A stretch of DNA of 64,000 nt from Prorocentrum cordatum. Its lineage: Eukaryota; Sar; Dinophyceae; Prorocentrales; Prorocentraceae. The first letter of the stretch is position 1. The number at the start of each line of letters is the position of its first letter. Both the position numbers and the translations under genes were made by a program. Below the pieces are notes generated by a model. The model saw nothing but the letters and a program-made list of their open reading frames with translations. It was not told where the DNA came from and made no database searches. The stretch is taken from contig CAUYUJ010013903.1 of NCBI GenBank assembly GCA_963575745.1, forward strand, positions 249,230-313,229, in the 5' to 3' direction. This document shows positions 1 through 10,690 of the stretch, in pieces.

Positions 1-75
1 GGAAGAGGTGCCGAGGTGCCGAGGTGCGGAGGTGCCGAGCCGCCGAGCCAGAGCCCCGAGCCCCGAGGCAGCGCC

Positions 76-187
76 TGGGCCCCCCAGACTGTGCGGTGGC
101 CACAGCCGCGTGGTGGGTCGGTGGGGGTTCGGGGGCGGTGCGGGGCCGGGGGGGTTCGAGGTCGCCGCGCAGTCTTGGGATCCCCAC
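76..187. repeat. TIR element family A, degenerate short copy
   Basis: Shortened relative of the 220-bp elements at 12803-13022 and 20401-20622. It shares the start (GGGCCCCCCAGAC), the centre GGTGGGTCGGTGGGGGTTCG and the end CTTGGGATCCCCA. The ends are imperfect inverted repeats. Confidence 0.6.
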
Positions 188-247
188 GCCAATTCGCCTC
201 GTCGCCACGGCCCGAGTCGCGAGCAGTGACCGACCGTCCTGGCATTC

Positions 248-423
248 CTATAGTCTTACCACGACATGCTCTTAGAACCCAAAAATATTCCAATAATGAA
301 AGCAATGTTCTTAGGACATCAGCCCGATAGGTTAAGTCAAGAGAGCCCCAGCCAGAAATGGTCTGAGAACATTTCGTGGGAACGCACAAAAGGTTTCTAG
401 AGCATGGTTTGGTAGGGCTGTAA
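248..423 (-). repeat. TIR element family B, minus orientation
   Basis: The reverse complement of this stretch aligns along its whole length with 61620-61794, including the recurring motif TTCTAAGAAC, the core TTTCTGGCTGGG and TATCGGGCT. CTATAG borders one end and CTGTAA (TTACAG when reversed) the other, matching CTATAG and CTACAG around the plus-strand copy. These are likely decayed 6-bp target duplications. Confidence 0.75.
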
Positions 424-455
424 GGCACGCCGGGACGCTCCGCCACTGCTTGAAT

Positions 456-1367
456 CCCCTCCCTGCCCTCGTCTGGGGATGCCTGCCCTGCCCTCGCCGC
501 CACGGCCCGATGCGCCCGGAAGTGCTGGGCGCGGCGCACCCCGCTGGAGAGGCAGGGGCCTCTCGGCGAACGGCGCCCGAGTGCGAGGTGGCATCGGAGC
601 ATTCTGAGGTTCCAGCCTGCTTTGTAGCCTTTATTATCACGAGGAAGAATCTCGAGCACCAGAAAAAAAAAGTAAGTACCGAAGCTCGAGGGTTCTCGCG
701 TGTCGGGGCCTGGGAGACACTCGGCCGACACTGCTCCGATACTCTTTCGATACGTTTCCGGGGTGCTCGAAATTAGTTCTGGGATGTGGTCCTCAAGTAC
801 GATGGGACCAACATAATCGGAGCATCGCGCCGCGCATCGCCACTGCGTCGGCGATGTGCATCGGAGAGGCATCGGCGCCATCGGCGTGGAGGCATTCTCA
901 TCGCTCACCCCGCGTGCAGACCTTTCGCCCGGCCTGCCCTCCCTCCTCTCCGCTCTTGTGCCCGGCCTCAGGCCTTCCCCCGTGCGGCCCGCACATCCGG
1001 AGCGCCCACATCGCCCACATCGCCAATCCGGAGCGATCCTTCGATCTCATCCGCTCGGGCCCCATTCCAGGACACCCAGGGGAGGTGCGGGGAGCAGCGG
1101 GGTCGGAGCTTCTGCGGGGTCGGCGCCTCCAGCGCCGCTCCCGGCGCGCTCCGCGCGCAGGGGAAGGGGGGGCCCCAGCGCCAACCCAAGGAATCCGCGC
1201 GGAGCTCCGAAAGTTTACGTTGATGCAGTGTCTGTTGAGGATTAAGGATTGGCATCGCCTTATCTCGATGCCGATTTTAAGGATTCCCCCTCAGTGTCTA
1301 AGGGCGCATCCCTGAGATAGTCATCGCCGTTGGGCTTGTCAATCTCGGGGATGGGGATACCCGTCGG
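456..1367. other. No recognised gene or element
   Basis: GC-rich sequence with short degenerate repeats (for example GCGCCGCTCCCGGCGCGC near 1130, similar to the loop of family F elements). No homology to known proteins was seen in the short open frames. Confidence 0.4.
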
Positions 1368-1552
1368 TCGCTGAAAGTGCTACGTACTTTTAGACTCCCA
1401 GACCCCAGTCTGCCTTCTAGGCGCCTTCCTACTTCAAGAATCGAGTGGTTCTTCTTTCCCCCCCGTCTTCAGCGGGTGGCCGTAAGCCCATATCTACTTC
1501 CGCCGCCTTCCTGCGGCACGTTCTTGCCTGCTTCTTCCGACCGACGGATGCG
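1368..1552. repeat. Dispersed repeat family J, copy 1
   Basis: Aligns with 20690-20822 and 36627-36798 through the shared strings GCGCCTTCCTACTTCAAG, CGTCTTCAGCGGG and TTCTTCCGACC. The ends are only weakly inverted (GTCGCTGAAAG against CTTCTTCCGAC). Confidence 0.65.
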
Positions 1553-1700
1553 CTCGGGGGCGGGTCGGCGTCGGCACCTCTGCGGGACGGGTGCCTCTCT
1601 GGCGCTTCTGGCGGTGGGTGCCGCCGCTGCTGCTGGACGCGGGCGCTCGGGGGCGGCCGTGGCCGCGCGGGCCTGGCCTCGCGCGCGCGCTCGGAAAGCG

Positions 1701-1845
1701 CGCATGCGGGAGGAGGGAGGGGAGGGGAAGGGAGGGAGGAAGGGAAGGGAAGGGGAGGAAGGGAGGGGGGGGAGGGAGGGGGAGGCAGGGCGGGAGGGAG
1801 GGGAGGGGAGGGGAGGGGAGAAGGGGGGATGGAGGGGGAAGTGGA
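1701..1845. repeat. G-rich purine tract (GGGA/GGAAG)
   Basis: Almost pure purine on the plus strand, built of GGGAGG and GGAAG units, over about 140 bp. Confidence 0.9.
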
Positions 1846-1849
1846 CATA

Positions 1850-2710
1850 GAAACGGGTAGAACTCGTAGCGCTAAGTATGAATTATTGCGTGTCGAGGCC
1901 TCTGGCAATCATTTCTCTCTCCGAGAGACACCTTAGGCCAGAGCCCCGCCTCAGTCCTGGACAAGTATTCTCGAGTGGTTTCCGTGGGGCTCCCGGCACA
2001 CTCGCCCTTCAAGGAAGTGAGTTGAGAGCCTGCAGAGTACCCACACACACCGCAGTGCCACAAATTCCACGCTGTAGTGAGAACAAAGCTTGTGAGAGCT
2101 GTAAGTCCACCCCCCAGCGCAGTGTATCTGATTCTGGGCAGGTACCTTGAAAAGGGTTCTGTCGACGGGCTCCAGTTCCAAACAAGGGGTTTTCAGCAAA
2201 CCTACACGAGCCCTGTGTGTGGCCGATCCGTGACAGACTGTGCACGTTCGGCCGCTATCATTCAGAGTGTGCTCCGAGCAGAATTGTGCCACGACCTTGG
2301 GCGCAGGAGGGGGCCGATGATTTGTTTTTCCTGCGCGCCGAATTCTGCCGAGGATCGGCTGCAGTCGCATCCATGTAAGCACGCAACCGTCTTTCTCTTT
2401 GGAGTCAAAGCTGCTCTGTGCTCTACACGATGGATATGGGTTCGGACTTCCTCGGGCACTCTTTCTGCTAGAGCTATTTCTCCTGCAGCAGTGTCTGCCA
2501 ATCTGTCCCCCTAAATCATCCAGGGTGGGATCCTTTGCTCTCCTGCTTCGTCATCTGGGAGATGTGAATTGGTAGAACAGAGCGACCACATGCAAGCATT
2601 TGCCCGTGCCATGTAAATGTCGGCTGGTCTTGGCCCACAGTTCGACTTCATTGGCGGCCGTGAGTGGGTTAATACATTGTTTATTTCCCCATCCATGTGT
2701 CACCGGTTGA
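1850..2710. other. No recognised gene or element
   Basis: Mixed-composition unique-looking sequence. Open frames on both strands are short and resemble no family I know. Confidence 0.4.
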
Positions 2711-2724
2711 ATGCCCATGATAGT

Positions 2725-2980
2725 TAGACATACGTGTATGTGTATATGTATTTGTGTGTATTATATATTATCATATATCGATATATATATATATGCACAC
2801 AATTGTGTACATCTACATCTCTATGTAGGTGTGTATGTTTGTTTGTCTGTCTTTATGTCTGTCTGTCTGTATGTATGCATCTATAGATGCATGTATGCTT
2901 GTGTGCTTGTTTTATGTATGTATGCATGTATGTATACATATATACATATATATATATATATCGATATAGATATACGTGGG
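2725..2980. repeat. AT-rich microsatellite (TGTA/TATA/TCTG)
   Basis: Degenerate TATG, TGTC and TA runs ending in a (TA)n stretch around 2945-2975. It is one of the few AT-rich patches in the window. Confidence 0.85.
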
Positions 2981-3119
2981 CGCAGCCCTCGCAACACCCA
3001 TCGGTCTTTGAGCTTTCCATTCGTGCTCTGACTGGCCATCCGCCTTCTTTTCATTCGTGTCTGCTCCTTCGTTTTCTTCTGCGGGGATCTAATTGTGCTC
3101 AGCTGCGATTGGGATCTGC

Positions 3120-3713
3120 TCAATTCTAATTCGATGGTACTTTGATTTTACCTGGAGTCCAATTGGACACACATGGATCCAGGATTCAGCAGACTCCAGT
3201 AGGACTCCAATTGGAATCAGCTGAATCTGGGATGCTCTCAGTTCAAATGACATGTTACATCTATTACAATTAGACTCCATTTGGAACCAGTGGGGTCTAT
3301 GATCTGTCCAATTCGAGTTAGAATTTATTTGGGTCCCACTAGGAATCCAAACAGCTGTATCTGGACCTGCTCCATTTCTCTTGGATTTTAATGCCATTCC
3401 ACTAGGACACATATTGGAATCAGCTGGATCTGGGACCTGGCTAATTCTAACGTGATGCTGTTTCCATTTTAATAGGGATCTACTTGGAATCAGCTGGACC
3501 AATGGTCTGCTCACTTCCAGGTATATTCTAATGCGATTCCAATCGGACTCTCACTTGGACTCAGCTGGATCTGGAACGTGCCCAATTCCAATACATTTCG
3601 AACTTGCACCCAAACTATATATATATATGATCCAGGGTCGAGGGCCCACGCCCCCCCCCCCCAGATGGTATGGTCCCAGGATTCCTCGGCCCCCCCCCCC
3701 CCAGATGGTATGG

Positions 3714-3771
<58 letters not shown>

Positions 3772-3896
3772 CTGCGACGACGGCGACGACGCCGACGACG
3801 ACGACCGGACGCGACGACGACGATGACGACGATGACGACGACGACGACGACGATGACGACGACGACGATGACGACGACGACGACGAGGACGACGAG

Positions 3897-3929
<33 letters not shown>

Positions 3930-4165
3930 CTCTGAACCACCACAGCACCACACCACATCCACAGGGGGGGGGAGGGGGGCACCGCAGTGCAACACCACGC
4001 CACGCCCACCTCTGAACCACCACAGCACCACACCACATCCACAGGGGGGGGGGAACCGCCGCGCGCAGCACCACGCCACGCCCACAGGGGGGGGCGGGGG
4101 GGACCATCGCGCGGGGGGGGGGGCCCAATGGCATCAGCATTGGGGGGGGGGGCCAAACCCTGGAC

Positions 4166-4206
<41 letters not shown>

Positions 4207-4660
4207 TTCAAGTTAGAGTCGCTGGAGTTTTGTCCTATTCCACTGTGAGTTTCAGTATCTGCCAGTCGGAATCTAATTTGAATCATCTGGATCTGAGATT
4301 TGTTCCATCCCGTCTGTATTATACTAACATTCCAATTGGACGAGCTTTGGAATCAGCTGGGCCTGAGATGTGCTCAATTCTGCTTAGAATCTAATTCGAG
4401 TTTACTTGGAATATACTTGAAATCAGCTGCATCTGGGATCTGCATCCTGTCACTTCGATTCTGAGCAGATTCCAGTAGGAATCCGTTCCGAATCAGCTGT
4501 GTCTGGGATCTGCTCAGTTCTCATTCGAGTTTAGTAGGTCCCAGTATGGATGGAATTGGAGTCAGCTGAATCTGGGTTCCACTTTACCCCAGTGGGATCC
4601 TATGTGTGTTCAACTAGGAATATACGTATAATCAGCTGGATCTGGAATCTGCCTCTGTCT
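3120..4660. repeat. 70-bp minisatellite, interrupted
   Basis: A degenerate unit containing GAATCAGCTGGATCTGGGAT recurs at about 3211, 3282, 3347, 3418, 3490 and 3560, then again at 4275, 4350, 4420, 4490, 4560 and 4630, so the period is about 70 bp. The two halves are split by a 600-bp GAC/poly-G/TA block (3600-4203). Individual units differ by many substitutions, so the array is old. Confidence 0.85.
3647..4203. repeat. Composite simple-repeat block inside the 70-bp minisatellite
   Basis: In order: two copies of a C13-14 run followed by AGATGGTATGGTC (3647-3715), a (GAC)n tract of about 215 bp (3716-3932), two tandem copies of a 75-80 bp unit starting CTCTGAACCACCACAGCACC (3930 and 4011), several G8-G10 runs to 4150, and (TA)n at 4167-4203. 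Encoded poly-Asp, poly-Arg or poly-Thr frames are artefacts. Confidence 0.9.
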
Positions 4661-4785
4661 CTCTTTCTCTCTCTCTCTCTCTCTTCGCCTCTCTCTCTCT
4701 CTGTCAGTGTCTCTCCCTCTCTCTCACACTCTCTCTTGCTCTCTTTCTATCGTTTTCTTTCTCTCTCTCTCTCTCTCTCCTTCTG
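4652..4785. repeat. (CT)n microsatellite
   Basis: Pyrimidine tract of CTCTCT with occasional TTT and GT interruptions. Confidence 0.9.
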
Positions 4786-4870
4786 AGACACACAAAACAA
4801 TACATGTGAAAACAACACGTTTGTGATGTCAGTGGTGCGGAAGCCTTGTGTTCATTTCGGGAATGGATCT

Positions 4871-5325
4871 CATGGGGACTGGAGCTCATGGGAGGGTTCC
4901 TGGCTTGGATTTTCGCTGGAAGAGTCCCCCAACTTTTAAACAGTCAAGGTGAAACCATCGTTTCCTCTCTTCTCATCCCTGACATCCACACATCCGAATG
5001 AAAACACAAGTTCCCGCAGCTCTGACATCGAGGCACTGTCTTCATGTGGATGTTTGCTGTGACTACTAGGGTGACAAATGTGGAACTCGTTCTTTTCAGC
5101 TGATGTGTATATATACACATACATATAGAGATAGAGATGTTTTGGAGCTGGGGGGGTCGGAGCTCCTGGGAGGGCTCCTGGGTTTGATTTTCGCTGGAGG
5201 GAGGCAATTCAAAAAAGCCCAAATCATCACAATGAAAACGTATGATGCTCTCACTCCTCATCCCAGAAAGCCCTACACTCCACATGAAGACACAGGGTTT
5301 CCACTCCCTGGCATCGCAAACCCGA
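4871..5325. repeat. Diverged direct duplication of about 275 bp
   Basis: The segment starting near 4871 (GGAGCTCATGGGAGGGTTCCTGG, read in part) recurs near 5150 (GGAGCTCCTGGGAGGG). Shared later landmarks include GATTTTCGCTGGA, CAAGGTGAAACC against CACAATGAAAACG, and CATGAAGACACA against CGAATGAAAACACA. Confidence 0.6.
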
Positions 5326-5329
5326 TGTT

Positions 5330-6375
5330 TAGAGAGAAACAATATGAATATCGAGAGAGGGGTAACGACGAGGAGGAGAAGGAGGAAAGGAAGAGCACCA
5401 CCGTTGTAAGTGACTGCTGATAAGAATGGGTGCTGGGGGGGCTGTCCACGTATCTTTTTGCACAAACATATAAACCCCCTCTCGTCATGCATGTCGCAGT
5501 CTCGAAGGCCGCCAACTCACCACGGAACATAGTCTGTTCTGTCTCCTTTCTGGCAACGCCGTTTTCCCCGTTGTACACGCTCGGGAGGGATACCTGGATC
5601 AAATTCGCACGATCGCCAATCCTGCCCTGCGCTTGGTGCGTTTCCTCGTGTCGGGGCCCCCACTGGCATCACAAAGTCAGATGGGCTCCCGACTCGTGCC
5701 TCCGCCAAGGCTCCCAACACCATACTCTGTGCTGTCGTTGAATTCGCAAACTTCGTCATCAATTGGCTCTGCTGTCTGCGTTCTTCTCCTCGGGATGATC
5801 CCCCTTCGTCAAAACGGTTCACATGGTTCATGTTATGCCATCGCATCGGCCATGAGACAATCTGAATATGTAAATGCCTGTTGTGTTCATGTTGTGTGGG
5901 CAGGCCAAGCTTCTGTGAAGCGGTGTCACAACATTCGAACCTCCAACTGCCAAGCATCGTGGACACATCCGGAGTTGTTTGTCGCTTCCTGATCGTCAGC
6001 CATCAATCGGTCTCTCGGCCAGGTTCCTCTGACCGCGACTGCCAGCATCAACTGCGTTTGGACATGCCCATTCGGAGCGTCTGGCAGCGACTTGATGACA
6101 AACCTGTGCGACTCGTGGGCGACTCCCTCGCAATTTCTTTCAACACAGAAATGTTGTTCTGCTTCACGCCAAAGCGCCCGCTTAACCGACGCAGTGAAAT
6201 CGTCCAATGTATTTGATAAATCTTTCCCCCCTGTGAGCTCTGTGTTTGAAAAGATCTACTTCAGCACCTCGTCCGTGCACACGTCTTGTGGAGGATGCCA
6301 GTTCGATGGTGTGCTCGGGTCCCATTCGCAATGCAACATGAAATTGATGACTGCACTCATATGCCCTCGAATGTG
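5330..6375. other. Unassigned; possible 3' part of the minus-strand LINE remnant
   Basis: No recognisable domain. Minus-strand frames of 90-150 codons at 5517-5966, 5926-6207 and 6182-6475 overlap end to end, which could be one frameshifted reading frame continuing from the remnant at 6376-7194, but none shows endonuclease or reverse transcriptase motifs. Confidence 0.25.
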
Positions 6376-7191
6376 TCAGGGCCTCACTGTGCTGTCGAAA
6401 CTTGTCCACCACTCGCGGCCAAACATTGGCCACTGAATCTCTGATGGCGCTGTTCGTCGTCCACAACTTGACCATTCAGCGAGGCATTCGCGGCCTAGCT
6501 TGATGGCTCCCGTAGGTCCAGCGTGGTGGCAGTGCACCTCCCACGTTTGTCTCGATTCCTCAGGGTGACTCCAGGTCTGCAAAACGAATCCATCCCAAGT
6601 GAGGTCGAAGACTGTACCGCGAGCTTCTCCGTCAGCATTAGAAGTGACTGACGTTCCCGCCACCTGCTGAGAGAAAGCCGCTGCTGCCATCTTGCGAGCC
6701 TGCTCGGCTTCAGCAAGGGTATTGGCTGCATTCTCCTCGCGCTCGACAGCCTTCGCCATGTTCTCACGGCACTTCAGCACCGCAACCGCAGTTTGGTCGT
6801 GTTTAAGATTGGCATCTCTCCATGCCCCAGACGTACGTTTCACTTGCTCTTCAGCTGAGATCCATCTCGCGCCTGTCTGCTCCCTCAATGCTTTGGCCGC
6901 TGTGGCTGCTACCTGTGAGGGCTCCGTCCCTGCCGCCAAGGGCGCGAGGAGGGCGTGGAGCAACTTCGCCTCGGCGTCGGGTGAAACGCCTTACTGGAGA
7001 AACTCACTGCCGTCATTGCGCTTCTCCTTTCCAACTCCTTTGCCTCCGTCGCCGCCCTTGGTCTTGTACACCTTGACATACTCGCCGCACTTGCCGCACC
7101 GCCCATAGCGGCTCTCAACGTTCCCAGTCCAATCCCACTGCTTGCACTTCTGGCACGTGCTCCATTTGGAATGAGCTGGTAGGACTTGCAC
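6376..7191 (-). pseudogene. LINE ORF N-terminal region remnant (zinc ribbon plus coiled coil)
   Basis: Read on the minus strand from 7191 down to 6376 the frame is open except for one TAA at 6991-6993. It encodes a Cys4 zinc ribbon with pairs CQKC and CGKC separated by about 17 residues and the motif KQWDW after the first pair. An Ala/Glu/Lys/Arg-rich coiled-coil stretch follows (EQVKRTSGAWRDANL..., then NMAKAVEREENAANTLAEAE). A C(x)2C...WDW...C(x)2C ribbon followed by an alanine-rich coil resembles the N-terminal part of LINE-like ORFs that I associate with dinoflagellate genomes; this is from memory of the family, not a search. No ATG start is seen: an in-frame stop lies two codons before the GTG at 7191. 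The frame ends at 6376 with no downstream domain that I can recognise. It could instead be the relic of a cellular coiled-coil gene. Confidence 0.5.
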
Positions 7192-7194
7192 TGT

Positions 7195-8289
7195 TTAGCC
7201 ACCGCGCTGGCTATCGAAACGATTGCTCGCGAGGTGCCACTCAAGCACCAGATTGAGGTACCGTGCTGGTCTCAGGGCTGCAAAAATGGTGTTCTGAGCC
7301 CAAATTGTTTGAGGGAAGGGAGGGAGGGGGGCAGGGAGGGAGGGAGGAGGGAGGACACGCGCTTGCGTTGCCCGCTGCTGCGGGAGGAGGATGGGGGAGG
7401 GGAGGGAGGGAAGGACCAGGGTAACGTAAGCTTCGAGTGCGCCCCACAGCTCGGGCTTGCCGACGCTACTTGACGAGCCCGTCCTGGATTTTGATTGTCC
7501 AGTGTTCGTAGGATGTCTGTAGCGTGAGCTCGCGTCAAATTTCAGATTAGGTCGCGTCGTGTTCATGACGGTCTTGTCAGGCCAACCCGAGTCCCCCGAG
7601 CCCGAGTCTTGCGTCTCCCCGAGAGAGGGAGGGAGGCCAGGCCTCAAGAAAACCGGGCCATGAGTGCCACCGGGTCAGGCCAGGAGTGCCACAGGGCCAG
7701 GCCTGAAGAAAGGGGTCTGGCTGGCCCTTGCAGCAGCTGGCGTGGATCCCAGAAACAGAACTTCAACGTCTGGGGTCCCCCAGCGTGACGGGGCTTGGGA
7801 CCCACTCGGGTTGTGTGGGCAGGCGAGGAAGAGGAGAAGGTGAAGGACCAGAGTCAAACCAAGATGCATCAACGATGTTGCAATAATCCCTCCCTCCAAG
7901 TTTCTTCTCATAGGTCCCTAAACTGAAATATCTTTCTTGCGGGAAGTTGCCCATTAGAAATCAAACGTCAGATAATCTTCGATCGTGCCAAATCACAATT
8001 CCCGGGACGTCAGCTCCGCAGATCAAAACAATTGTTGCGTCCTTAGAGTTCTATTTTGATCGTGCCAGAGCATTGTGTCAGGGAATTCTTTACTCTTCGC
8101 GCATCCCCACCCCCCACCAGCCCATCTCACAACAGCAACTCTTGCGAAGCATGCCGACAGTCGTGTTTCTCAGGCGTGTGTCCGCTTGGCCCCGCATATC
8201 TCCCCTGTTACTCCTTCCTCCCGCCTCCTTGTACATCCTCCTTGTGGGGGGAGCGGGAGAAGGACGAGGCGGAGGAGGAGGGAGAGAAA
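7195..8289. other. No gene recognised; contains a purine tract
   Basis: 7311-7420 is a G-rich purine tract (GGGAGG units). 7640-7710 has two imperfect copies of CAGGCCTGAAGAAA-like sequence. The rest is unassigned. Confidence 0.4.
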
Positions 8290-8735
8290 GCGCTCCTCGT
8301 GGTTTGAGTCGTTTGGGGTTTCTCGTCCTGGTGTGAGTCGTTCGGGCCCTTCTTCCTGGTGTGAGTCGTTCGGGCTCTTCGTGGTGTGAGTCGTTCGGGC
8401 TCTTCGTCCTGGTGTGAGTCGTTCGGGCTTCTCGTGGTGTGAGTTGTTCGGGCCCCTCGTCCTGGTGTGAGTCGTTCGGGCCCCTCCTCCTGGTGTGACT
8501 CGTTCGGGCTCCTCGTGGTGTGAGTCGTTCGGGGCCCGCGTCGTGGTGTGAGTCGTTCGGGCTCCTCGTGGTGTGAGTCGTTCGGGCGCCTCGTCCTGGT
8601 GTGAGTCGTTCGGGCCCCTCCTTCTGGTGTGAGTCGTTCGGGCTCTTCGTGGTGTGAGTCGTTCGGGCCCCTCGTCCTGGTGTGAGTCGTTCGGGCTCCT
8701 CGTGGCGTGAGGCGTTCGGGCACCTCGTCCCCTTT
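8290..8735. repeat. Minisatellite, unit GTGTGAGTCGTTCGGGC plus variable spacer
   Basis: GTGTGAGTCGTTCGGG recurs about twenty times, each followed by CTCTTCGT, CCCTCGTCCTG, CTCCTCGTG or similar, so units are about 18-30 bp. Because many units are multiples of three, several frames stay open (for example RTTHTTRSPNDSHQDEGPE on the minus strand). These frames have the hallmarks of a repeat artefact. Confidence 0.9.
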
Positions 8736-9055
8736 TGGGGCGTCTTGGGGGCCTCTTGGCGGCCCCAGGGGCTTCTAGGAGCGTCTTGGGTGGCTTGGGG
8801 GAGCCTCTTCGGGCCTCTTGGGAGCCTCTTGGAGGCCGTTTGGGGCGTCTTGGGGGCCTCTTGGCGGCCCCAGGGGCTTCCAGGAGCGTCTTGGGTGCCT
8901 CGGGGGAGCCTCTTGGGGCCTCTTGGGGGCCTCTTGGGGGCATCTTGGGGGCCTCTTGGAGGCCTCTCGGGGGCCTCCTGGGGGCCTCTTGGGGCCATGT
9001 TGGGGCCTCTTGGTGCCTCCTGGGCGCTTCTTGGGGCCATCTTGGAGGGAATCGA
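8736..9055. repeat. TCTTGGGGGCC minisatellite, block 1
   Basis: Tandem 12-15 bp units of the form GCCTCTTGGGGGCCTC. Inside, a higher-order repeat of about 105 bp is visible: TTTGGGGCGTCTTGGGGGCC occurs at about 8734 and again at 8839, with matching downstream sequence. The same unit class recurs at 17.2, 32.9, 48.9 and 53.6-54.7 kb. Confidence 0.9.
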
Positions 9056-9060
9056 TCGAA

Positions 9061-9245
9061 GAAGAGGGGAGCTTTAATGAGCGCTGCCCCCTCAGAAGGG
9101 CAAAATGAACCCAAAACCTTCGTAAAATCAATGATTTTGCCTGGAAAGAAGAGGGGAGCTTTAATTAGCGCTGCCCCCTCAGAATGCCAAAATGGGGCCA
9201 AAACCGTAGTAAAATCCATGATGTTGGCTTCACAGAAGAGGAGAG
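9061..9245. repeat. 87-bp tandem duplication
   Basis: GAAGAGGGGAGCTTTAAT starts at 9061 and again at 9148. Each copy continues with CTGCCCCCTCAGAA and TAAAATC(A/C)ATGAT, and a third partial start lies near 9234. Confidence 0.85.
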
Positions 9246-9574
9246 GGTTTTTTCTCCCCCCCCGTCGGGGCCAGAATCCTCGTGAGGGGTGTCGTTTTTT
9301 AGCCCTCCCAGGAGTCGAAAAAGATCTCCCCCCAACGACCCGCGAAACCCCCTCTCCAGGCGGAGGGGTAAACCCCTCCCCGAAGGGGAAGAAGGGGGGT
9401 TGGGGGGTTGAGAACAGAGAGAGCTCGCTAAACCACTCACGCCCAAAGGGCTGGTGGGATTCAACAAGGCGAATCAGTGTGATTTGTTGCGTCCTGATGA
9501 CCCTAGGTCGTGTCAGAACGCAAATGTTGGAATTCCACCCATACGAGTCCTCAAACCTGTTGCACATCTGTACG
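9246..9574. other. Dispersed repeat fragment shared with about 18.43-18.54 kb
   Basis: CCCTTCCCCGAAGGGGAAG, CTCTCTAAACCAC and GGGCTGGTGGGA occur in the same order here (9375-9470) and at 18437-18540. No coding signal was recognised. Confidence 0.45.
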
Positions 9575-9945
9575 ACGAATGTGCGCGGCGCTGAGGCGAG
9601 AAGCAGATGTTGAAAATAAACCGCCTGCCATCCGCGAAGTTGCTTCAAACGTTACAAGCGAATGTGCGCAGGACAGGCGAGAGCCACATCTTGAAAACAA
9701 GCCGCACTCCCTTCGTGCAGCGGGTGCAAACTTTGAAAACAAATGTGCGCGGCGCTTGGGCGAGAGTCACATTTTGAAAATCACCCGCCCTCCATCTGTC
9801 AAGCGGATGCAAACCGTACAACGATTTCTCGGCGTTGGGGCGGGAGCCATATTCTGAACAATCACCCGCCCTCCTTCTGTGAAACGGCTGCAAACTTTGA
9901 CGACGACTGTGCGCGACGCTGCGGCGAGAGCTACATTCTGAAAAC
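9575..9945. repeat. 82-bp tandem repeat, block 1 (about 5 copies)
   Basis: A unit beginning GTGCGCGGCGCTGAGGCGAG and containing CACATTTTGAAAA and ACCCGCCCTCC recurs at about 9580, 9663, 9744, 9828 and 9908. The same unit occurs at 48335-48600 and singly near 43150. Confidence 0.85.
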
Positions 9946-10084
9946 CTCCCGCCGTCTAGCCGTGAAACAGGTGTTGCGAATCTCACGCTTCATGATCGTG
10001 GATGGCGAGGCCGTCTCGGGCGACACGGCCGGCCCACCCTACCAGCACGTCTAGGTGTGCGACGGGGAGCAGCTTTTAAGGCAG

Positions 10085-10300
10085 AGGCATGGAGGACGAG
10101 GAGGGGCAAGGGGAGGAGGATAACGATGAAGAGGAGGAGGAGGAGGACGAGGACGAGGAGGAGGAGGAGGAGGAGGAGGAGGAGGAGGAGGAGGAGGAGG
10201 AGGGGGAGGAGGGGGACGAGGGGGAGGAAGAGGAGGAGGACGATGAGGAGGAGAAAGAGAGGATGGAGGATGGTGATGGTGATGGCGAGGCTGCTGGTTG
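10085..10300. repeat. (GGA)n purine tract
   Basis: GGA/GAC/GATG triplets over about 210 bp. Glu-rich and Arg-rich frames here are artefacts. Confidence 0.95.
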
Positions 10301-10474
10301 TGATGCTCATGATGGGTGGGTTTGATGGGCATGCTGACGATGACTTAGTGGGGAGCGCGAGGAGGACTCGTCGGAAGTTGCGCAGAGGCCCGGCGCTTCT
10401 GGATACCCTTCCGCGCGAGATGAAGAGGGGGGATGCGCCGCCGAGGCACTGACATGAAAAAAGTTCGGGTTCGG

Positions 10475-10690
10475 GGGGGGTGAGGAGGAGGAGGAGGAAG
10501 GAGGAGGAGGAGGAGGAGGAGGAGGAGGAGGAGGAGGAGGAGGAGGAGGACTCCCATTGACTCCCCAAAGACCTCATTGTCCTCCTCCTCTTCCTCTTGC
10601 TCCTCTTCCTCCTCCTCCTCCTCTTCCTCGTCCTCCTCGTCGTCGTCCTCCTTCTCCTCCCTCCCCTCCTCCTCCTTCCTCCTCCTTGCT
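10475..10690. repeat. (GGA)n followed by (TCC)n, facing tracts
   Basis: GGA triplets at 10475-10552 are followed after about 30 bp by CCT/TCC triplets at 10575-10690, so the two tracts are imperfect inverted repeats able to pair with each other. Confidence 0.9.

Noticed and set aside
8170-9648. 492-codon minus frame with PKRPPRGPQEAP and RTTHTRRRGPNDSH repeats
   Set aside because: It covers two unrelated minisatellites; parallel frames are equally open.
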